64,000 nt of DNA from assembly GCA_003508835.1 (NCBI GenBank), contig PUFA01000313.1:1302001-1366000 (forward strand), written 5' to 3'. Shown one piece after another: positions 32,015-44,480 of this stretch (its first letter is position 1; the number at the start of each line of letters is the position of its first letter). The notes under the pieces are model-generated. The model ran no database searches. It was not told where the DNA came from and was given only the letters and a program-made list of their open reading frames with translations. A program made the position numbers and the translations under genes. The DNA comes from Eonycteris spelaea. Lineage: Eukaryota; Chordata; Mammalia; Chiroptera; Pteropodidae.

Positions 32015-32600
32015 AATCATGAGTAGAAAAAATCCAAACTCTGAGTGTTCAAACTCAGGGGAAGGTATAATGCAATTAAAATGACAGCAGCAAAAATCAT
32101 TCATGATCATGGTCAGGTATCATGAGTGGGAAAAAAGCATTTTTACAGATCTGTACAATTCCCACTTTTACATATGGAATTCAAGCGCTAAACTAAATAA
32201 AATATTTAAAAATTTATAATCTATTTTTTATGCTGCACATTAAAAGGGAAATACCATCTAATATCCTGGGTCCAAGCTTGGCAGCCATATGAATATGTAT
32301 TGTCTATTACTAAGTGTTCATAATAAAAAGCTGCAGAGATTGAGAGCGCACCAGTCAAAACAACAGAAAAGGCTGAGGCTAATTGAATCATAAAGTAAAA
32401 ATTATGCAGAGAATCATTATGTTGGGGTAAATATATTCCGCTAAAATTTAGAAAATGTGTTCCAACACATGGATGGCTCATACTTTATAATAGGCTAAAC
32501 TTAGAGAGATAAACTGTGATCCTCATAATACCCTTTGTTATTTGTGAAAAGATCACATTTCAAAGCACAGGAGGAGACCTCAAAGGGTTGTATTGTTCTA
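32015..32600. other. Unique DNA; candidate conserved element at about 32150-32490
   Basis: Repeat-free, with TAAT and TTAAT-type cores ('gctaattgaatcataaag' near 32378) and isolated CpGs ('agcgcaccag', 'attccgctaaaat'). The open minus frame at 32221-32481 shows no domain. A regulatory role is only an inference. Confidence 0.35.
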
Positions 32601-32614
32601 CCTTTTATCTCCAG

Positions 32615-32775
32615 GCAGGATTAATTAGAGTAATAGCTAGCATTTATCTAGTGCCTACTGTGTGCCAGGCATTTTGCACATAATATTTCTAATCCTCAAA
32701 TCCTTTGAATCACAATTCTGCTACTTATTACCTATGCAACCCTAGACAATGAACTCAATCTGTCTGGACTGTAAG
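32615..32775. mobile_element. Two abutting MIR pieces in opposite orientation
   Basis: 'gtgcctactgtgtgccaggc' (32651) is reversed MIR. 'ctgctacttattacctatgc' and 'aacccta' (32718-32745) read as forward MIR. Confidence 0.75.
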
Positions 32776-33355
32776 TTTCTGAAAGGGGTTTTCTGGAGCC
32801 AGCAAGTCGCCATGCCATAGAAGTCTGAGTAAAGAGGCTAAAGAAAAACAGGTCATTTCCTTTTGAAAGTTTCTTTCAGGAATTTAGAAACCGTATTAAC
32901 CATCTAAGAATAAAATATATAGGGGACTATGTTAAAGCTAGAAAATGTTGAAACACTGTGCAAATGTGGACACAAAATATATGCCTCTCCTGGAATATCA
33001 TGCGATCTAGTGCCAGTCCTGGAGACCTGACTCCTCTTGCCTACGATGGCTACCAGAGAGTGTGAGGAGAAAGAGGAAAGAGGATAAATTGTATTTTCTT
33101 CCTCCTCTGCTTGGCATTACAGACTGTAGAGTACAACGGCCATGTTATCTCACTTAACCTTTAAACTCATTCACTATCCTCTGGGCTTAAGTGCTCAAGA
33201 TGTGCTAATGAGTGTCATTTGAGGACTCAGCTCCTTCTATATCTGATGTCTAGCATCACACAAGTATCACCTTTACTTTGTATTCACCTGTCCTCTCACC
33301 TATAATGAGCTGTGTATCAACTGTACCACAGTATTAGGCATGTGTTTATTTACTA
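32776..33355. other. Unique DNA, no feature recognised
   Basis: Nothing could be assigned. Confidence 0.45.
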
Positions 33356-33359
33356 CTTA

Positions 33360-33560
33360 GACATTTGCACTAGTTTCATGTCCCTGACATTAAGTTCCTA
33401 CAAGGCTGGGACCATGCTCTCTGCTTTTTCTGGGTTCCTAGTGCTTAACTCTCAGCTTGGCAAATAAGTTTTCATTCAAGTGAAGCTTTCATTATGTGCA
33501 TCTATTCTATGTCAGACATTGCATTAGGTATTAGGAACACAGTGTGGTACAAAAATAGAC
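33360..33560. mobile_element. L2 fragments
   Basis: 'ctacaaggctgggaccatgc' (33398), followed by 'ttcctagtgcttaac', is a forward L2 3' end. 'tattctatgtcagacattgc' (33503), then 'attaggtattaggaacacag', is a reversed L2 piece. Confidence 0.6.
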
Positions 33561-33563
33561 ATA

Positions 33564-33600
33564 AGGAGGAGGAAGAGGAGGGGGGAGGAGGAGGAGGAAA
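33564..33600 (+). repeat. (GGA)n purine tract
   Basis: GGA/GGAA units including a run of six G. Confidence 0.9.
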
Positions 33601-33629
33601 GGCTAGATAGTAGTGTCCCTGAGAAAGAG

Positions 33630-33875
33630 AATACTGGATGAGGTTTCAGAAGAAATATAATGTAGCAGATAGAAACTCAAACTTTGGAAAGAGACCACCT
33701 TGACTTATAGCTCATCTTTGTCAATTATTTTCTGTGCAAACCTGGGTAAGACATTTAATGCTTCTTTGCCTCAGTTTCCTCACCCGTAAAAGAGAAAATA
33801 GTACCTATCTCATAGGTTTGCTATTGAGATTAAATATATTCACAATAACTACTGTATAAATGTTAACTGTTATTT
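33630..33875 (+). mobile_element. MIR
   Basis: Long forward copy: 'aatgtagcagatagaaactc', 'tgtgcaaacctgggtaagac', 'gcctcagtttcctcacccgt', 'tacctatctcataggtttgc', 'attgagattaaatatattca' in order. Confidence 0.93.
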
Positions 33876-33889
33876 CCTTAAGAGAAGAA

Positions 33890-34315
33890 GTGCACTTATC
33901 CTGTTCATGATAGCCATTCTAACAGGCGTGAAGTGGTATCTCATTATGGTTTTGATTTACATTTTTCTAATAGCTAGTGAAGTTGAGCATCTTTTCATAT
34001 ATTTGTTGGCCATTTGTATATCTTCTTGGAAGAAGTGTCTGTTCAAGTTCTTTGTCCATTTTTTAATTAGATCGTTTATTTTATTGTTGAGTTGTATGAA
34101 TTGTTTGTATATTTTGGAAATTAGGCCAGGGAGGTGTTGTTTGCAAATATCTTCTCCCATTTGTATGGTTGCCTCATTGCCTTGTTGATGGTTTCTATCG
34201 CTGTGCAGAAGCTTCTTATTTGATGTAGTCGCATTCATTTATTTTTGCTTTTACTCCCCTTGCCTTTGAGGTCAAATTCATAAAATCCTCTCTTAATCCA
34301 AGGTCATCTGTTTTT
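33890..34315 (-). mobile_element. L1 ORF2 C-terminal fragment, reverse orientation
   Basis: 'agccattctaacaggcgtga' (33911), 'tttgttggccatttgtatat' (34001), 'ttaattagatcgtttatttt' (34063), 'ctgtgcagaagcttcttatt' (34201) and 'cttgcctttgaggtcaaatt' (34259) reproduce the reversed L1 ORF2 end. It is truncated at both sides and covers about the same L1 segment as 1090-1510. The minus frame 33957-34238 is a remnant of ORF2. Confidence 0.93.
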
Positions 34316-34408
34316 GATCACCACTATATTCTTCCATACCTAACAAAGTGCCTGATTCATATCAGGCCCTTAAGATATATAATTTCAGACAAATAGATAA
34401 ATGAGTGA

Positions 34409-34427
34409 ATGTGTGTGTGTTGTGTGT

Positions 34428-34457
<30 letters not shown>
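34409..34457 (+). repeat. (GT)n microsatellite
   Basis: GT units with two TTGT interruptions. Confidence 0.97.
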
Positions 34458-34458
<1 letters not shown>

Positions 34459-34567
34459 CTCATGGTAAGGATGGAGGTAATAAATGTGGCAATGTTGGCA
34501 ATGGGACTGTCTGAGACTTTTAAGGAAATTCCTGTAGAATGAGGCAAGAGCAAGAAAAAGTTGGAAC

Positions 34568-34925
34568 TCTGTGTGTCTTAGTTTGGCCCACTATAACAAA
34601 GTACTATAGACTAGATAACTTATAAACAACAGAAATTTATTTTTCACAGTTCTGGAGGTTGGAAGTCTGAAATCAGGATGCCAGGATAGTCAGATTCTGG
34701 TGAGGGCCTTCTTCTAGGTTGCAGACTGCTGAGTTCACATTATCTTCACATGGCAGAGAGCAAGAGAGCTCTCTGGGGTCTCTTTTATAAGGACACTAAT
34801 CTCATTCATGAGGGCTCCACCATCATGACCTAACTATTTTCAAAGACCTCACCTTCTAATAACATCACATTGGGGAGAGCAGGATTTCAACATATGAATT
34901 TTGGTGGGACACAAACTTTTATTTC
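34568..34925 (-). mobile_element. Solo LTR, ERVL-MaLR (MLT1/MST-like)
   Basis: Reversed LTR: 'ctataacaaagtactataga' (34591), 'agaaatttatttttcacagt' (34631), 'tctggaggttggaagtctga' (34651), 'agctctctggggtctctttt' (34768), 'atgagggctccaccatcatg' (34808), 'atttcaacatatgaattttg' (34884). Same family as 15522-15875. Confidence 0.92.
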
Positions 34926-34929
34926 ATAA

Positions 34930-36490
34930 TACTAGGAGACAGTGGCATTTAAGGGTCAGAGACAGCAGGAGAAAAGGTGAGTAGAGAGAGGACCAATAAA
35001 GATCAGATACAAACCAGGTGAATGTGGTATCCGGAAACTCAAAGAAGTTTTCTGTGATAGAGATTCACAATGCCAAGTGCTGCAATATCTTTCAACATGT
35101 TAGACTATGAATTTTCAAGCCATGCTTTGCCCCCTTATCAGAGGAATTGATCCCAATCTCCACTGTGCTACCCCTACATATTATATATATGTTTACTTTT
35201 TCCATGTAAATGTGTGTTAACTTTTTTCACTCAATTTTGAGCCACTTGAGGGATAATCCCTCTCCTTATTCCTCTGTATGTCCTTGGTATCAAGCACAGT
35301 GTCTGGAATATAATATTGGGCTGGATGAATGCATTTTAAATAAACTACGTTTATTTTATATCAATAGAGTAAATCTCAGGAACATGATTTTCCTTTTCTA
35401 AAGGAAAAAATAAACGGCACTGTTATTCCTATCCTTATTCCTATAAAACTGAGTGAAAGGAGGAGTCCAAAAGTAAAGGGATATATGTCATGTACTATAT
35501 TGACATTTCATTTCTACCTGCTCATCCTACTAGGGTTTGGGGGAAGCACTGTCCTGTTGTTAATAAGCTTCGGAAGGTTTTAATTTAATAATCATGAACC
35601 TAGTGAAAAACTAGCATGTGAACAACTTATTTGAATTTGACAGACACTCAATCAAAAAGTGTTTAATAGGTATACTCATCAGTGACCTTTCAGATTCAAA
35701 GAAGGTAGGTACTGTTTCTTCCCTTAGTGACAAAATCATACCCCAAAAATATCTTACTCACTGGTGATTTCTGTTCCTATCACTATTTTTCATGCCCTCT
35801 ATTAGATTTTGATATTCCTGTGGTCAGGATCCACATTTTGTTCAACTTTATATCCCCATCACCTAACATTAACTATCAGCTAGTATGTTCATTGAATTAG
35901 TTATTAGCTTTAAACCTCTGATTATGTATGTGAATTTAGTGAAAAGGTAATAAATAGTGCAATTTTAAATGTCAGCATTAGTTTAGAATGGCCCCTTCTC
36001 AGTAATACAGAAGAGAACAAAGCTGCCAGGTTGTTCACTTTGACTTTATGGGGGCAAAAAAAAAGCACGTTTATTCAAATGCTTGTGTGGGCTCATAGCA
36101 AGATGGAGGAAACAACAGAATTGTTAAGAATGTATTATAAAAACACATTTGGTGAAATATCTATGCAACATTCTTAGAAGGGATCTTATAACTAAACTTC
36201 CCTGTCCAATACCTCTTGGTTGAGGCTATATGGTAGAAGTGTGGGGGATGTTGAAAAGACTCAGAAGTTTTTGAGAGGAAACTTATATAATAGGTTGGTT
36301 TTGTTCTTGTTTTTTAAATCCACCGGAATAAATATAAGTAATAATTACTTAAATTAATCCTACATGAGTTTAACGAATTTTAGCTCAATTTATGTAAAAA
36401 AAAAATCGATCCTGTAATAGTTGGTGTTTAAATCTAAATAGCACTGGTTGAATGAGAAAGACTGATAGCTTACTTTTAATTTTTAAAAAA
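34930..36490. other. Mostly unique DNA with L2 tail fragments
   Basis: About 35230-35340 ('agcacagtgtctggaatata') and 35770-35905 ('tatccccatcacctaacatt') look like short forward L2 3' ends. The rest is unassigned. Confidence 0.45.
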
Positions 36491-36494
36491 AATC

Positions 36495-37516
36495 AATATC
36501 AAATAAACTATATTTTATATACAGTTCTATGAATTTTAACAGTCTATAGATTCGTGTAGCCACCAACATTATCAGAATATGCAACAGTTCCCTCACCTTA
36601 AAATTACCCCACGCTCCCCCAGTCCTTTGCAGTTGTATTCTTTTTTTAACCTTAATCTCTGGTAGCCATTGGTCTGTTCTCCATCATTATAATTTTGTAT
36701 TTTCAAGAATGCTATATAGTTGAAATTATGTTTGTTTCCTTCACTCAGCATGATTCCTTTGATATATATCCAAATTGTTTGTGCTGTTGTATATGTGTGT
36801 GTCAATAGTTCATTATTTTTGCTGCTATGTAGTATTTCATTGTATCGATATACTGCAATTTGTTTATCCATTTATCCCCTGAAGGTCATTTGACATATTT
36901 CTAGTGTTCGGAGATTATAAATAGAGCTTCTATAAATATTTGTGTGCAGTAATTTATTTGGACGTAATTTTTTGTTTCTTCGGGGTAAATATCTTTCAGT
37001 GGAATTTCTGGGTTATATGACAAATTCATGTTCAACTTGATATAAGCTGCCAAACAGTTTTCCTTAATAGATGTACCATTTTGCATTTCTATCAGCAGTA
37101 AATGAAAAGTCCAATTTCTTCACACCCTCACCAGCATTTGATATTGTCATAATCTTTAATTGTAGGCATTCTATGTGTTTAGGACTATCTCATCAAGGTT
37201 TTAATTTGTATTTCCCTAATGACTAATGATTATGAACATATTTTTATGTGCTTATGTGTCAGCCACATTTTCTCTTTGGTGAACTTTCTATCAAGTGTCT
37301 TGCCTATTTATTAATTTGGTTTTTTGTTTTATTACTATTGAATGTAGTGAATTCTTTATATATTCTGGATACAAGGCCTGTGTCACATATGTGATACATT
37401 TTCTGTAGCTTGCCTTTTCAGTTTGTTAACAGTGTCTTTTTGAAAGCAAAATTTTTAATGAAGTTCAATTTAGCTTTTTTTTTTCTTTTAAAGATTATGC
37501 TTATGGTATCATGCCA

Positions 37517-37561
<45 letters not shown>

Positions 37562-37800
37562 ACTCTTTGCCTAACCATAAGTCATAAAGATTTTCTCTTA
37601 TGTTTTACTTTAGGGATTTTATAGTTTTACATTTTATATTTAGCTCTATGAATTAACTTGTATATAAGGTATAGGTTTCATTGTTTGCATATGGATATCC
37701 GAAAATTTCAACACTGGTTTCTAAAGGAACTCTTTTTCCGCTGAAAGTTTTTATCTTTGTAGAAAATCAATTGTCATATCTCTGTGGGTCTATACTGTCA
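36495..37800 (-). mobile_element. Old L1 (L1M-type), 3' UTR and ORF2 end, reverse orientation; left part of a split copy
   Basis: Starts in the reversed L1 3' UTR ('gaatatgcaacagttccctc' near 36576, 'ttggtctgttctccatcatt' near 36669), continues through 'tatccatttatcccctgaag' (36866), 'cagtggaatttctgggttat' (36997), 'cttcacaccctcaccagcat' (37118), 'tattctggatacaaggcctg' (37361) and 'ttcattgtttgcatatggat' (37678). It stops near 37800 and resumes near 38330. Confidence 0.88.
37517..37562 (+). repeat. (CAA)n microsatellite
   Basis: About 15 CAA units inside the old L1. Confidence 0.98.
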
Positions 37801-38330
37801 AAAATAAATAAAGGCAGACATTAGTTTAAGTGGTAAGGACAGATTTTAATCAGTAATATACTGTTGCAATTGGAAAAAAAAGCCCTGTGTGAACTCAGCT
37901 TGATTTTTACAGAGATGACTGGACATTTTAAAGGGTGAATAAAAAAATAGAGAGGAGGGTGAGTAGGGGCTCAGTAGACTGAGGGAAGTAAAAAATTGCA
38001 ACAATTGTGAAGGGGACTAGGCCTATGTGAAACCTGTCTGGGTTTGCTAACTTGTACTTTTCCCACAGAAGCTGGGAGGCAGAGCCTCTATCTTCAGGTG
38101 TTGATTGGTGCAAACAGTAACTTTTTTGTCTTACCTCTAGTTTTCCCAAGCAGGCACTTGAAGGGACTAGGGTCACCCTAGGGATGTGGCCTTGAGCTGT
38201 TAGAAACTATGCTAGTGTTTGTTCAGCTCTTATAGACCAAGATTGAGACCTAACAGAGAAGAGGGCTTAAAGGAGCCTTGATAGAGTTTGATCGAGAGAG
38301 AATCTTTGTTAACATGAGCACTTCCTTCTG
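37801..38330. mobile_element. LTR-like block inserted in an L1
   Basis: About 530 bp interrupt an otherwise collinear reversed L1. The left edge has 'aaaaataaataaaggcagac' and 'aaggacagattttaatcagt'. An orientation with the polyadenylation side on the left would suit a minus-strand LTR. I cannot name the family or show a target-site duplication. The 82-codon frame at 37928-38176 is not a gene. Confidence 0.5.
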
Positions 38331-38480
38331 TTTCTTTGATCTGTGTGTCTCTTTTTACCAATATTATACTATGCTGGGTACTATAGCTTTATAGAAAGTC
38401 TTACAATAGAGTAGTATGCATCCACCAACTGTATTCTTCATTTTTAAGCTATTTTGATTCTTCTACTTCCTTTGTCTTCT
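38330..38480 (-). mobile_element. L1M fragment, right part of the split copy
   Basis: 'tttgatctgtgtgtctcttt' (38336), then 'atactatgctgggtactata' (38366) and 'gtagtatgcatcc' resume the reversed ORF2 text interrupted at 37800. Confidence 0.75.
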
Positions 38481-38481
38481 A

Positions 38482-40300
38482 TAAAATGTCATTGTTAGGA
38501 ACTCAGCTGAGCTAGAGAGAGATGAATTAACAGGTGTTGTAGTAGATGATTACTACAACAACCAAAACTAAAGTAACTATCCAATTTTAATCAATTGCTC
38601 CATGGCATTGTGTTCTAGAATGAGCGTCAGGTGGATCAGCACAGACATAGGGTTCACCTTACTGTTGCGTTTGTGGTGGTGGGGGGGGGGGCAGACAAAA
38701 TGAATGAATATGAATGAATGACAACAGAAATAGATCTTTGAGAAATCAAGAGCAGATGAGCTCCAATGCACAAGTGGTGATGATGGGCCTTGATGGCAAT
38801 AAGAACACTCCCTCCATTGTAATAAATAAGAGGAAAGGTAGACAAAATGGGCATAGAAAGTATAGAAAGCATAGATTTGATTGTGGACTGATACAGTCTC
38901 ACCAATGGGCTTCCATTTTCTCAATAAAATATGAAGTCAAGTCATGAGTTCAGTGAGGTGTTACACGATAATTGAGGGGAGGTAGTGTCAAAAATTGGTT
39001 TGAAAATTAATATAAAAGCTAATACGGGAAGTATAGTACAATAGTCAGCCAGTGTTTGGTGCCCATTTGAGTTATATGCATATATTGCCCAGCATGTTGT
39101 ATCAGTAAAATAAATATCAATTCTTTAAAAATACAAGCCCACTCAGACTAGACAGATTTTACAATTTACTTAAAAAAATGCATTTTAGACATTTCTAGTC
39201 CCAAGACATTACATATAGATATACCATATTTATTTAGTAGTTGCACTGTATTCTCTAGTATGGACATATTATAATTTATTTAGCTAATAAAATTTTTCCA
39301 AAATTTAAGTTTAACTTCATAACTATTTTCTGGAGGCAGGCAAGGTGGGGAAAATTTGCAAATACAAGTATTATTCTGGGAATATGACTCATTTGTGAAT
39401 AACAAATAATAATTCGTTCAATATTTGAAAAACTTCTTTATTTCAGAAAACTATTTAATGAATGCATACTATGGGTCATTTGGCCACAGTTTATGATGTC
39501 CAAGGATCACTCCAGAGGTGATGAGCAGGGATGCACTTGAGTCAAAGTTCTGAAATCTTACATCTGTGCCTTTTTTGTATAGTCATCCCTTTTGATGCTT
39601 AAGTTTTCTAGGGAGTAGCACCTGTGCTGTGAAGAAACTTCTTGGCTGCTGGCCTGCTTGCTTACCTCTTGGTCTGCGTTTTCCCCGTTTAGCTTGTGCT
39701 TTCCCTTCCTCCTGACAAATCTCCCTGTTGCCCGCTTCAAGGAATATGACAGTTCATTCCTTTTACTCAAAAACTCTCTCTCTGCGCCTGTCTCTTTATC
39801 TCTGTCTTTCTGTTTCTCTCTCCTCGTCTCTCCCAATCTCTAATAAACACATCTTTCTCTGAGTGATGCGCAGAATGAATAATAACTCAGTATCATTAGC
39901 AGTGCTGCCATTCTTATACCAGAGAATAAAAATGCCAGTGTCTAAATATGGAGTTGAAGTTAGAAAGCACGCTTTCCAATTCTTGACTCATTCGATCATT
40001 TGCTTACTGTGGGGATTGCAGAGAACTGCTTGACCCCTCGGTTTCCTCTGGTTCAGTGAAAGCAGCCATTCTTGTTTTGCCTTCCAGATGTAGTAGTAAT
40101 TAACAGTTGCAGAGTCCTCTAAAACTTGAAAAGGAAGCTGCAAAAGCTAATTACTCATAGTATTCATCTAAGTTTTTAAGTAATTTACACAAGGAAAGAG
40201 TTGGTTCGCATGTGAACTAGGATAGCATGAAAGTTAACACAAATTTATTCACAAATTCACAGAAGATCCTGAAAGAGGCAAGAAGCTATTGACTCCTGCA
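38482..40300. other. Unique or unassigned DNA
   Basis: An 11-G run lies at 38681-38691 after 'gtggtggt'. Part of 39150-39300 ('gttgcactgtattctctagt') faintly resembles a reversed L1 3' UTR. The 115-codon minus frame at 38577-38924 runs through the G run and has no family features. A T/C-rich patch lies near 39760-39840. Confidence 0.4.
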
Positions 40301-40309
40301 TTTTTCTCC

Positions 40310-40560
40310 CACTTCCTCTCCTGAGCTTTGATTTGTGCACTCCCTTCTATACTCCCTCTCTGACACCTCACCTAAGCTGTTGATGAGTGAGATGCACTTG
40401 AAGAGGAGCAGGACTTTGGAGCTGAAAAGAATTCATTACACACCCCATCTCACCAGTTTCCAGCTGAGAAAACCAGGGCAAATGACTCATTCCATGTTTC
40501 ACCTTTCTGTGCCTCAGTTTCCTTATTTTGTACAGTGGCAATAACATTTACAACACAAAC
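40310..40560 (+). mobile_element. MIR, diverged
   Basis: 'tgtgcctcagtttccttatt' (40509) and 'tgtacagtggcaataacatt' (40531) are the MIR core. The upstream part is diverged. Confidence 0.72.
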
Positions 40561-40564
40561 CTGT

Positions 40565-41400
40565 CAGCATGCATGTGTTGATGCTAGAGAATCAACAAGT
40601 ACAGGTAGAACAGATAGGGTGTGGGTCAGGTTTAGTGCAGGCCTTGGGTGAGTGTTCTGCTATGACTTTCAATCACACAAAAAGAAGTGCCTCACACCAG
40701 ACCAAATTCCATTTTCTTATTCTGTGACCAGAAACAATGTCAAATATGTCCTAAACAAAAAAGAGCCTTAAATATCCTCTAAAATTTAGAAATTTTTTTG
40801 TTGAGCTCCAGAAACTAAGACAAGTGTGAGGATCCCTTGGAGGACAGAACATCAGAGAAGGACATGGTTCTGAGACCACCTTTCTCAGGAATGAAAAGAT
40901 GCATGTTGTGGGCAATAGTTTCCAAGATACCAGAGCCACACAAGATGATGATGTGTACATTTTAAAAACTTTTTAAAAGTATAGGGTCCTCAGGTTGATT
41001 AATGATTCCTCAATACATAATCTGGATCTTCTGAAAGAAAGGAGCTCTGTTCTCAGATCAGGGATGAGCTCAGGGGAGTAGTTTTGATTATGTGATGTAT
41101 AGCAGAGAAACATTTCATCTTATACTCACATTATAGAGAAGACAAATACATAACTTCCAACCAAAAGGGAGAAAAGATTCTTTCATTCATTTCCAAGGGA
41201 ACTAATAAAAATATGACAACTTTTATGCATAGCTCATTCATAACCATTGAAAATTACTATAACGATGTTTTGTACAACAATGTCTAAAATGTCAAATCCT
41301 GGGGTCCAATGGTAAGTCTTTGTTACAATTGATGAGCCTACATTGACACTTCCTTATCACCCAAACTCCCTGGTTTACATTAGGAGTCAGTCTTGGTGGT
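40565..41400. other. Unique DNA, no feature recognised
   Basis: No repeat family or exon could be supported. Confidence 0.45.
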
Positions 41401-41404
41401 GTAC

Positions 41405-42640
41405 ATTCAACAGGTTTGGATAAATGTATAGTGACATGTATCCACCATTATAATATCATATAGAATCCTTTCACTGTCCTAAATATTCTATGTGTGTCCT
41501 CACCTAGTTATCCCTCCCCACATTCCAACACCTGTAAATCACTAATTTCTTTTACTGTCTCCATAGTTTTGTCTTTCCTAGAATGTTATATAGTTGAAAT
41601 GATATAGTTTGAAGCCTTTTTAGCCTAGCTTCTTTCACTTATACATTTAAAGTCCTTTCATGACTTTCCTGGTTTGATAGATCATTTCTTGTTAGCACTG
41701 AATAATATTCTATTATCTAGATGTGTTACAGCTTATTTATCCATTCACATACTGAAAGACATCTTGGTTGCTTCCAAGTTTAGGCAATTATGAATAAAGT
41801 TGACATAAACATCCATGTGCAGGTTTTTGCATTTATGGTAAGAGTGTGTGTAGTTTATAAGAAACCACTAAACTACCTTCCCACTAGCAACAAATGAGAG
41901 TTCCTGTTGCTCCACATCCTCACCAGCACTTAGTTTTGCAGCTAAATTAATTTGTGTTCAGCCATTCTAATAGGTGTGTAGTGGCATCTTTTTATTTTAA
42001 TTTGTGTTTCACTGATGACATATGATATGGAATAAATTTTTGTATGGTCAATTGCCATCTATATATCTTCTTTATTGAGGTGTCTGTTAAAGTCTTTGGC
42101 CCATTTTTTAAATTGGGTTGTTTCCTTAATGTTGAGTTTTCAGTATTCTTCATATATTTTAGGTAACAGTACTTTATGAAATGTATATTTTGCAAAGACA
42201 CATATTTTCTCCATCTTTGGCTTGTCTTCTAATTCTCTTGACATTGTTTTTTTACAGAGCAGAAGATTTTAATGCTAATGAAGTTCAGCTCATCAATTAT
42301 TTATTTTATAGATCATGTCTTTTAAAAGTCATTGTATTTTAAAAGTCATTGCCATACTCAAGGTTATCTAGGTGTTCTCACATGTTATCTTCTAGAAGTT
42401 TCATAGTTTTGCATTTGAAATTTAGGCTTATGATCTATGTTAAGAAAATTTATGTTAAGGGTGTAAAGTCTGTCTGTTTTTAATGTTGTGGTTTAATAAA
42501 TCATTGAACTTCAGCCTTTTGACCATATCTCTGCTACTGTAGTTTCCATTTTGGCCTTATTGCTCATCTAAAATTATCATTCTATTTGACTTATTTCTAT
42601 GATTGATTCGTATTATTACCCCTTTACATTCTTATAAGAT
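41405..42640 (-). mobile_element. Old L1 (L1M-type), 3' UTR and ORF2 end, reverse orientation
   Basis: 'tttcctagaatgttatatag' (41574), 'ttatccattcacatactgaa' (41737), 'ctccacatcctcaccagcac' (41910), 'cattctaataggtgtgtagt' (41964), 'tcttctttattgaggtgtct' (42066) and 'cttgtcttctaattctcttg' (42221) follow the reversed L1 3' UTR and ORF2 C-terminus. A 'ttttaaaagtcattg' duplication at about 42319-42348 is a small local repeat. Confidence 0.86.
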
Positions 42641-42689
42641 CTACCTAGTTATGACATAAACAACTATAATTTATATTGGACCTTTTCAT

Positions 42690-43110
42690 TACTTCATTAG
42701 TGTTTACCAGTGGTGCTGAAGACACCAAGATAAATAAGGCATATTTCCTTTTATCAAAGCAATAAATACATTTACATACAGTTTCAACTTGTTAGGGAAG
42801 TGTACATAATGTGTTAGAACACAAATGTTGTTCATATAACTTCCTAGGACAATCATGGAGAAACAGCAGAGTGGAGATCATTTCAAGAAAAAGAAACAGC
42901 ATGTGCAAAGGCATTAAGATATCTGTGGAGAACAGAGTGAATCTGTATGGATGGAGTTTAGAGATGTTGGCAAAGATTGAGGTTAGAAAGTAAGTTGGGA
43001 GAAATGGATAAAAAATTAGGCCAATATAGAATTTTGATTCTATCTTATAGGAAATAATTGTGGTAATATTATTGGAACTGGGGGCAGAGGTGAAGAGATT
43101 GAGGTGTCTA
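42690..43110 (-). mobile_element. L2 fragment
   Basis: 'agcatgtgcaaaggcattaa' (42899), then 'gagaacagagtgaatctgta' (42927) and 'attttgattctatcttatag' (43032) follow the reversed L2 ORF2 end. 'aagcaataaatacatttaca' (42759) lies on the tail side. Confidence 0.7.
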
Positions 43111-43114
43111 AGCA

Positions 43115-44160
43115 AATTGTGGCACAATCAGGTATGTGTTTTAGAAAAATGCATGAATGAATAAACAGATGAATGAATAAATAAGTAAATCATCTTCCAA
43201 AAAAAGACAATCCAAGCTCAATATTCCTACAGAATTTTCTATAGATTAGGACTCTATCTTCTTTGGTTACTTCCCATTTTTGACATAAAATAACCTGTGT
43301 ATATGGCCCAACTCTTGGAATTATGTGGTCATCTGAGTCATTGGCAAATACCAAAGACATGTAGAAGATGTTCCATACATAAAGGTTCAACAAAAACTGC
43401 ACAGGTATGACTATATTTTATACAGTAACATGTCTATTGAAGGCAAACAATGGCAGTTTTAAGAAAATAAACATCAAGGAAAGTGTGAGCATTAGATGGC
43501 TTTTCTGGTGAAGTTCTGTAGAGGGACCTAAGCTGAACTCCTAACAGAAAAACGTGGCAAATTATTGCCAACAGCTTCTCAGGCATTTGCTCAGATGATT
43601 GCTGACTATTGATTCTTTTTCTTTTTCTTTTTTTAAAGAAGCTGGACTGAATCTGGCAATTGTACGTTAGGCATCTGACTTTGATATCAGTAAGAGTTGA
43701 TGAGAAAAATCTCTAAAGAGAACTTTGTTGAGTATAAATTTCAGAACCTGCCACTATCTTTTCACTAGAGAAAATCACATATAATACAAAAGAGCTCTTG
43801 AAACAAAGCAAATAAAACTACAGTCCAAATAAGTAGTCAGGAAGAATATTTTCTGTAACACATTTTGCAACTTTTGAAAATGGATTTTAAAAAGCTTTCA
43901 AAGAAATGTGGCAATTACACTTGTTTCTATCTTTCCATTGTTATTTACATGGCAAATCACTGTGAGAGGCAAAGTACTGCGCTTTACTTTGAAATAATTA
44001 AAATTTAGAAAATGACCCAAGGTAGGAATATTCTTAAATTCCTAAAAAGTATATTGCTTGCCGGGTCCTAAGCCCCTCAGATTATAGATAATGTAATTAA
44101 AATCCCAAAATAGAGAAATGATTTGCACAATGTTATACATTTCCAGAGATGATTATCAAT
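43115..44160. other. Unique DNA, no feature recognised
   Basis: Nothing assignable. 'gaatgaataaacagatgaat' near 43153 is low complexity. Confidence 0.45.
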
Positions 44161-44164
44161 ATCA

Positions 44165-44385
44165 TATACCATTTACTAAATCCTGACTGTTTTCCAGGCG
44201 CTGTGCTTAGATACTTTAAGGTATATTATCTCATTGTTAACTTCATCATGCACAGGGGATGAAGACTTGAAAGCGACTTACCTTGCCATAGGTAACACAG
44301 GTTTGTTTTTTTTTTAAGATGTAGATCTGGGATTCAAACTTGGGTTTGTCTAATTTCAGAGCCTCTGCTTTGGTCCATAATGAGC
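44165..44385 (-). mobile_element. MIR
   Basis: Reversed copy: 'accatttactaaatcctgac' (44168), 'ttccaggcgctgtgcttaga' (44192), 'tgccataggtaacacaggtt' (44284) and 'atctgggattcaaacttggg' (44325). Confidence 0.9.
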
Positions 44386-44480
44386 TATCTCTTGTCTAGA
44401 TCAGACTAGTATTATTCCCTCTGCTATAGTTTTTCCCATGTTAGCACTGACTAATTTTAGTTATTGAATTGGGTTTATAT

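Noticed and set aside
38577..38924. 115-codon minus-strand frame with a Pro/His run
   Set aside because: The run comes from an 11-G stretch. There are no domain, splice or promoter signals.
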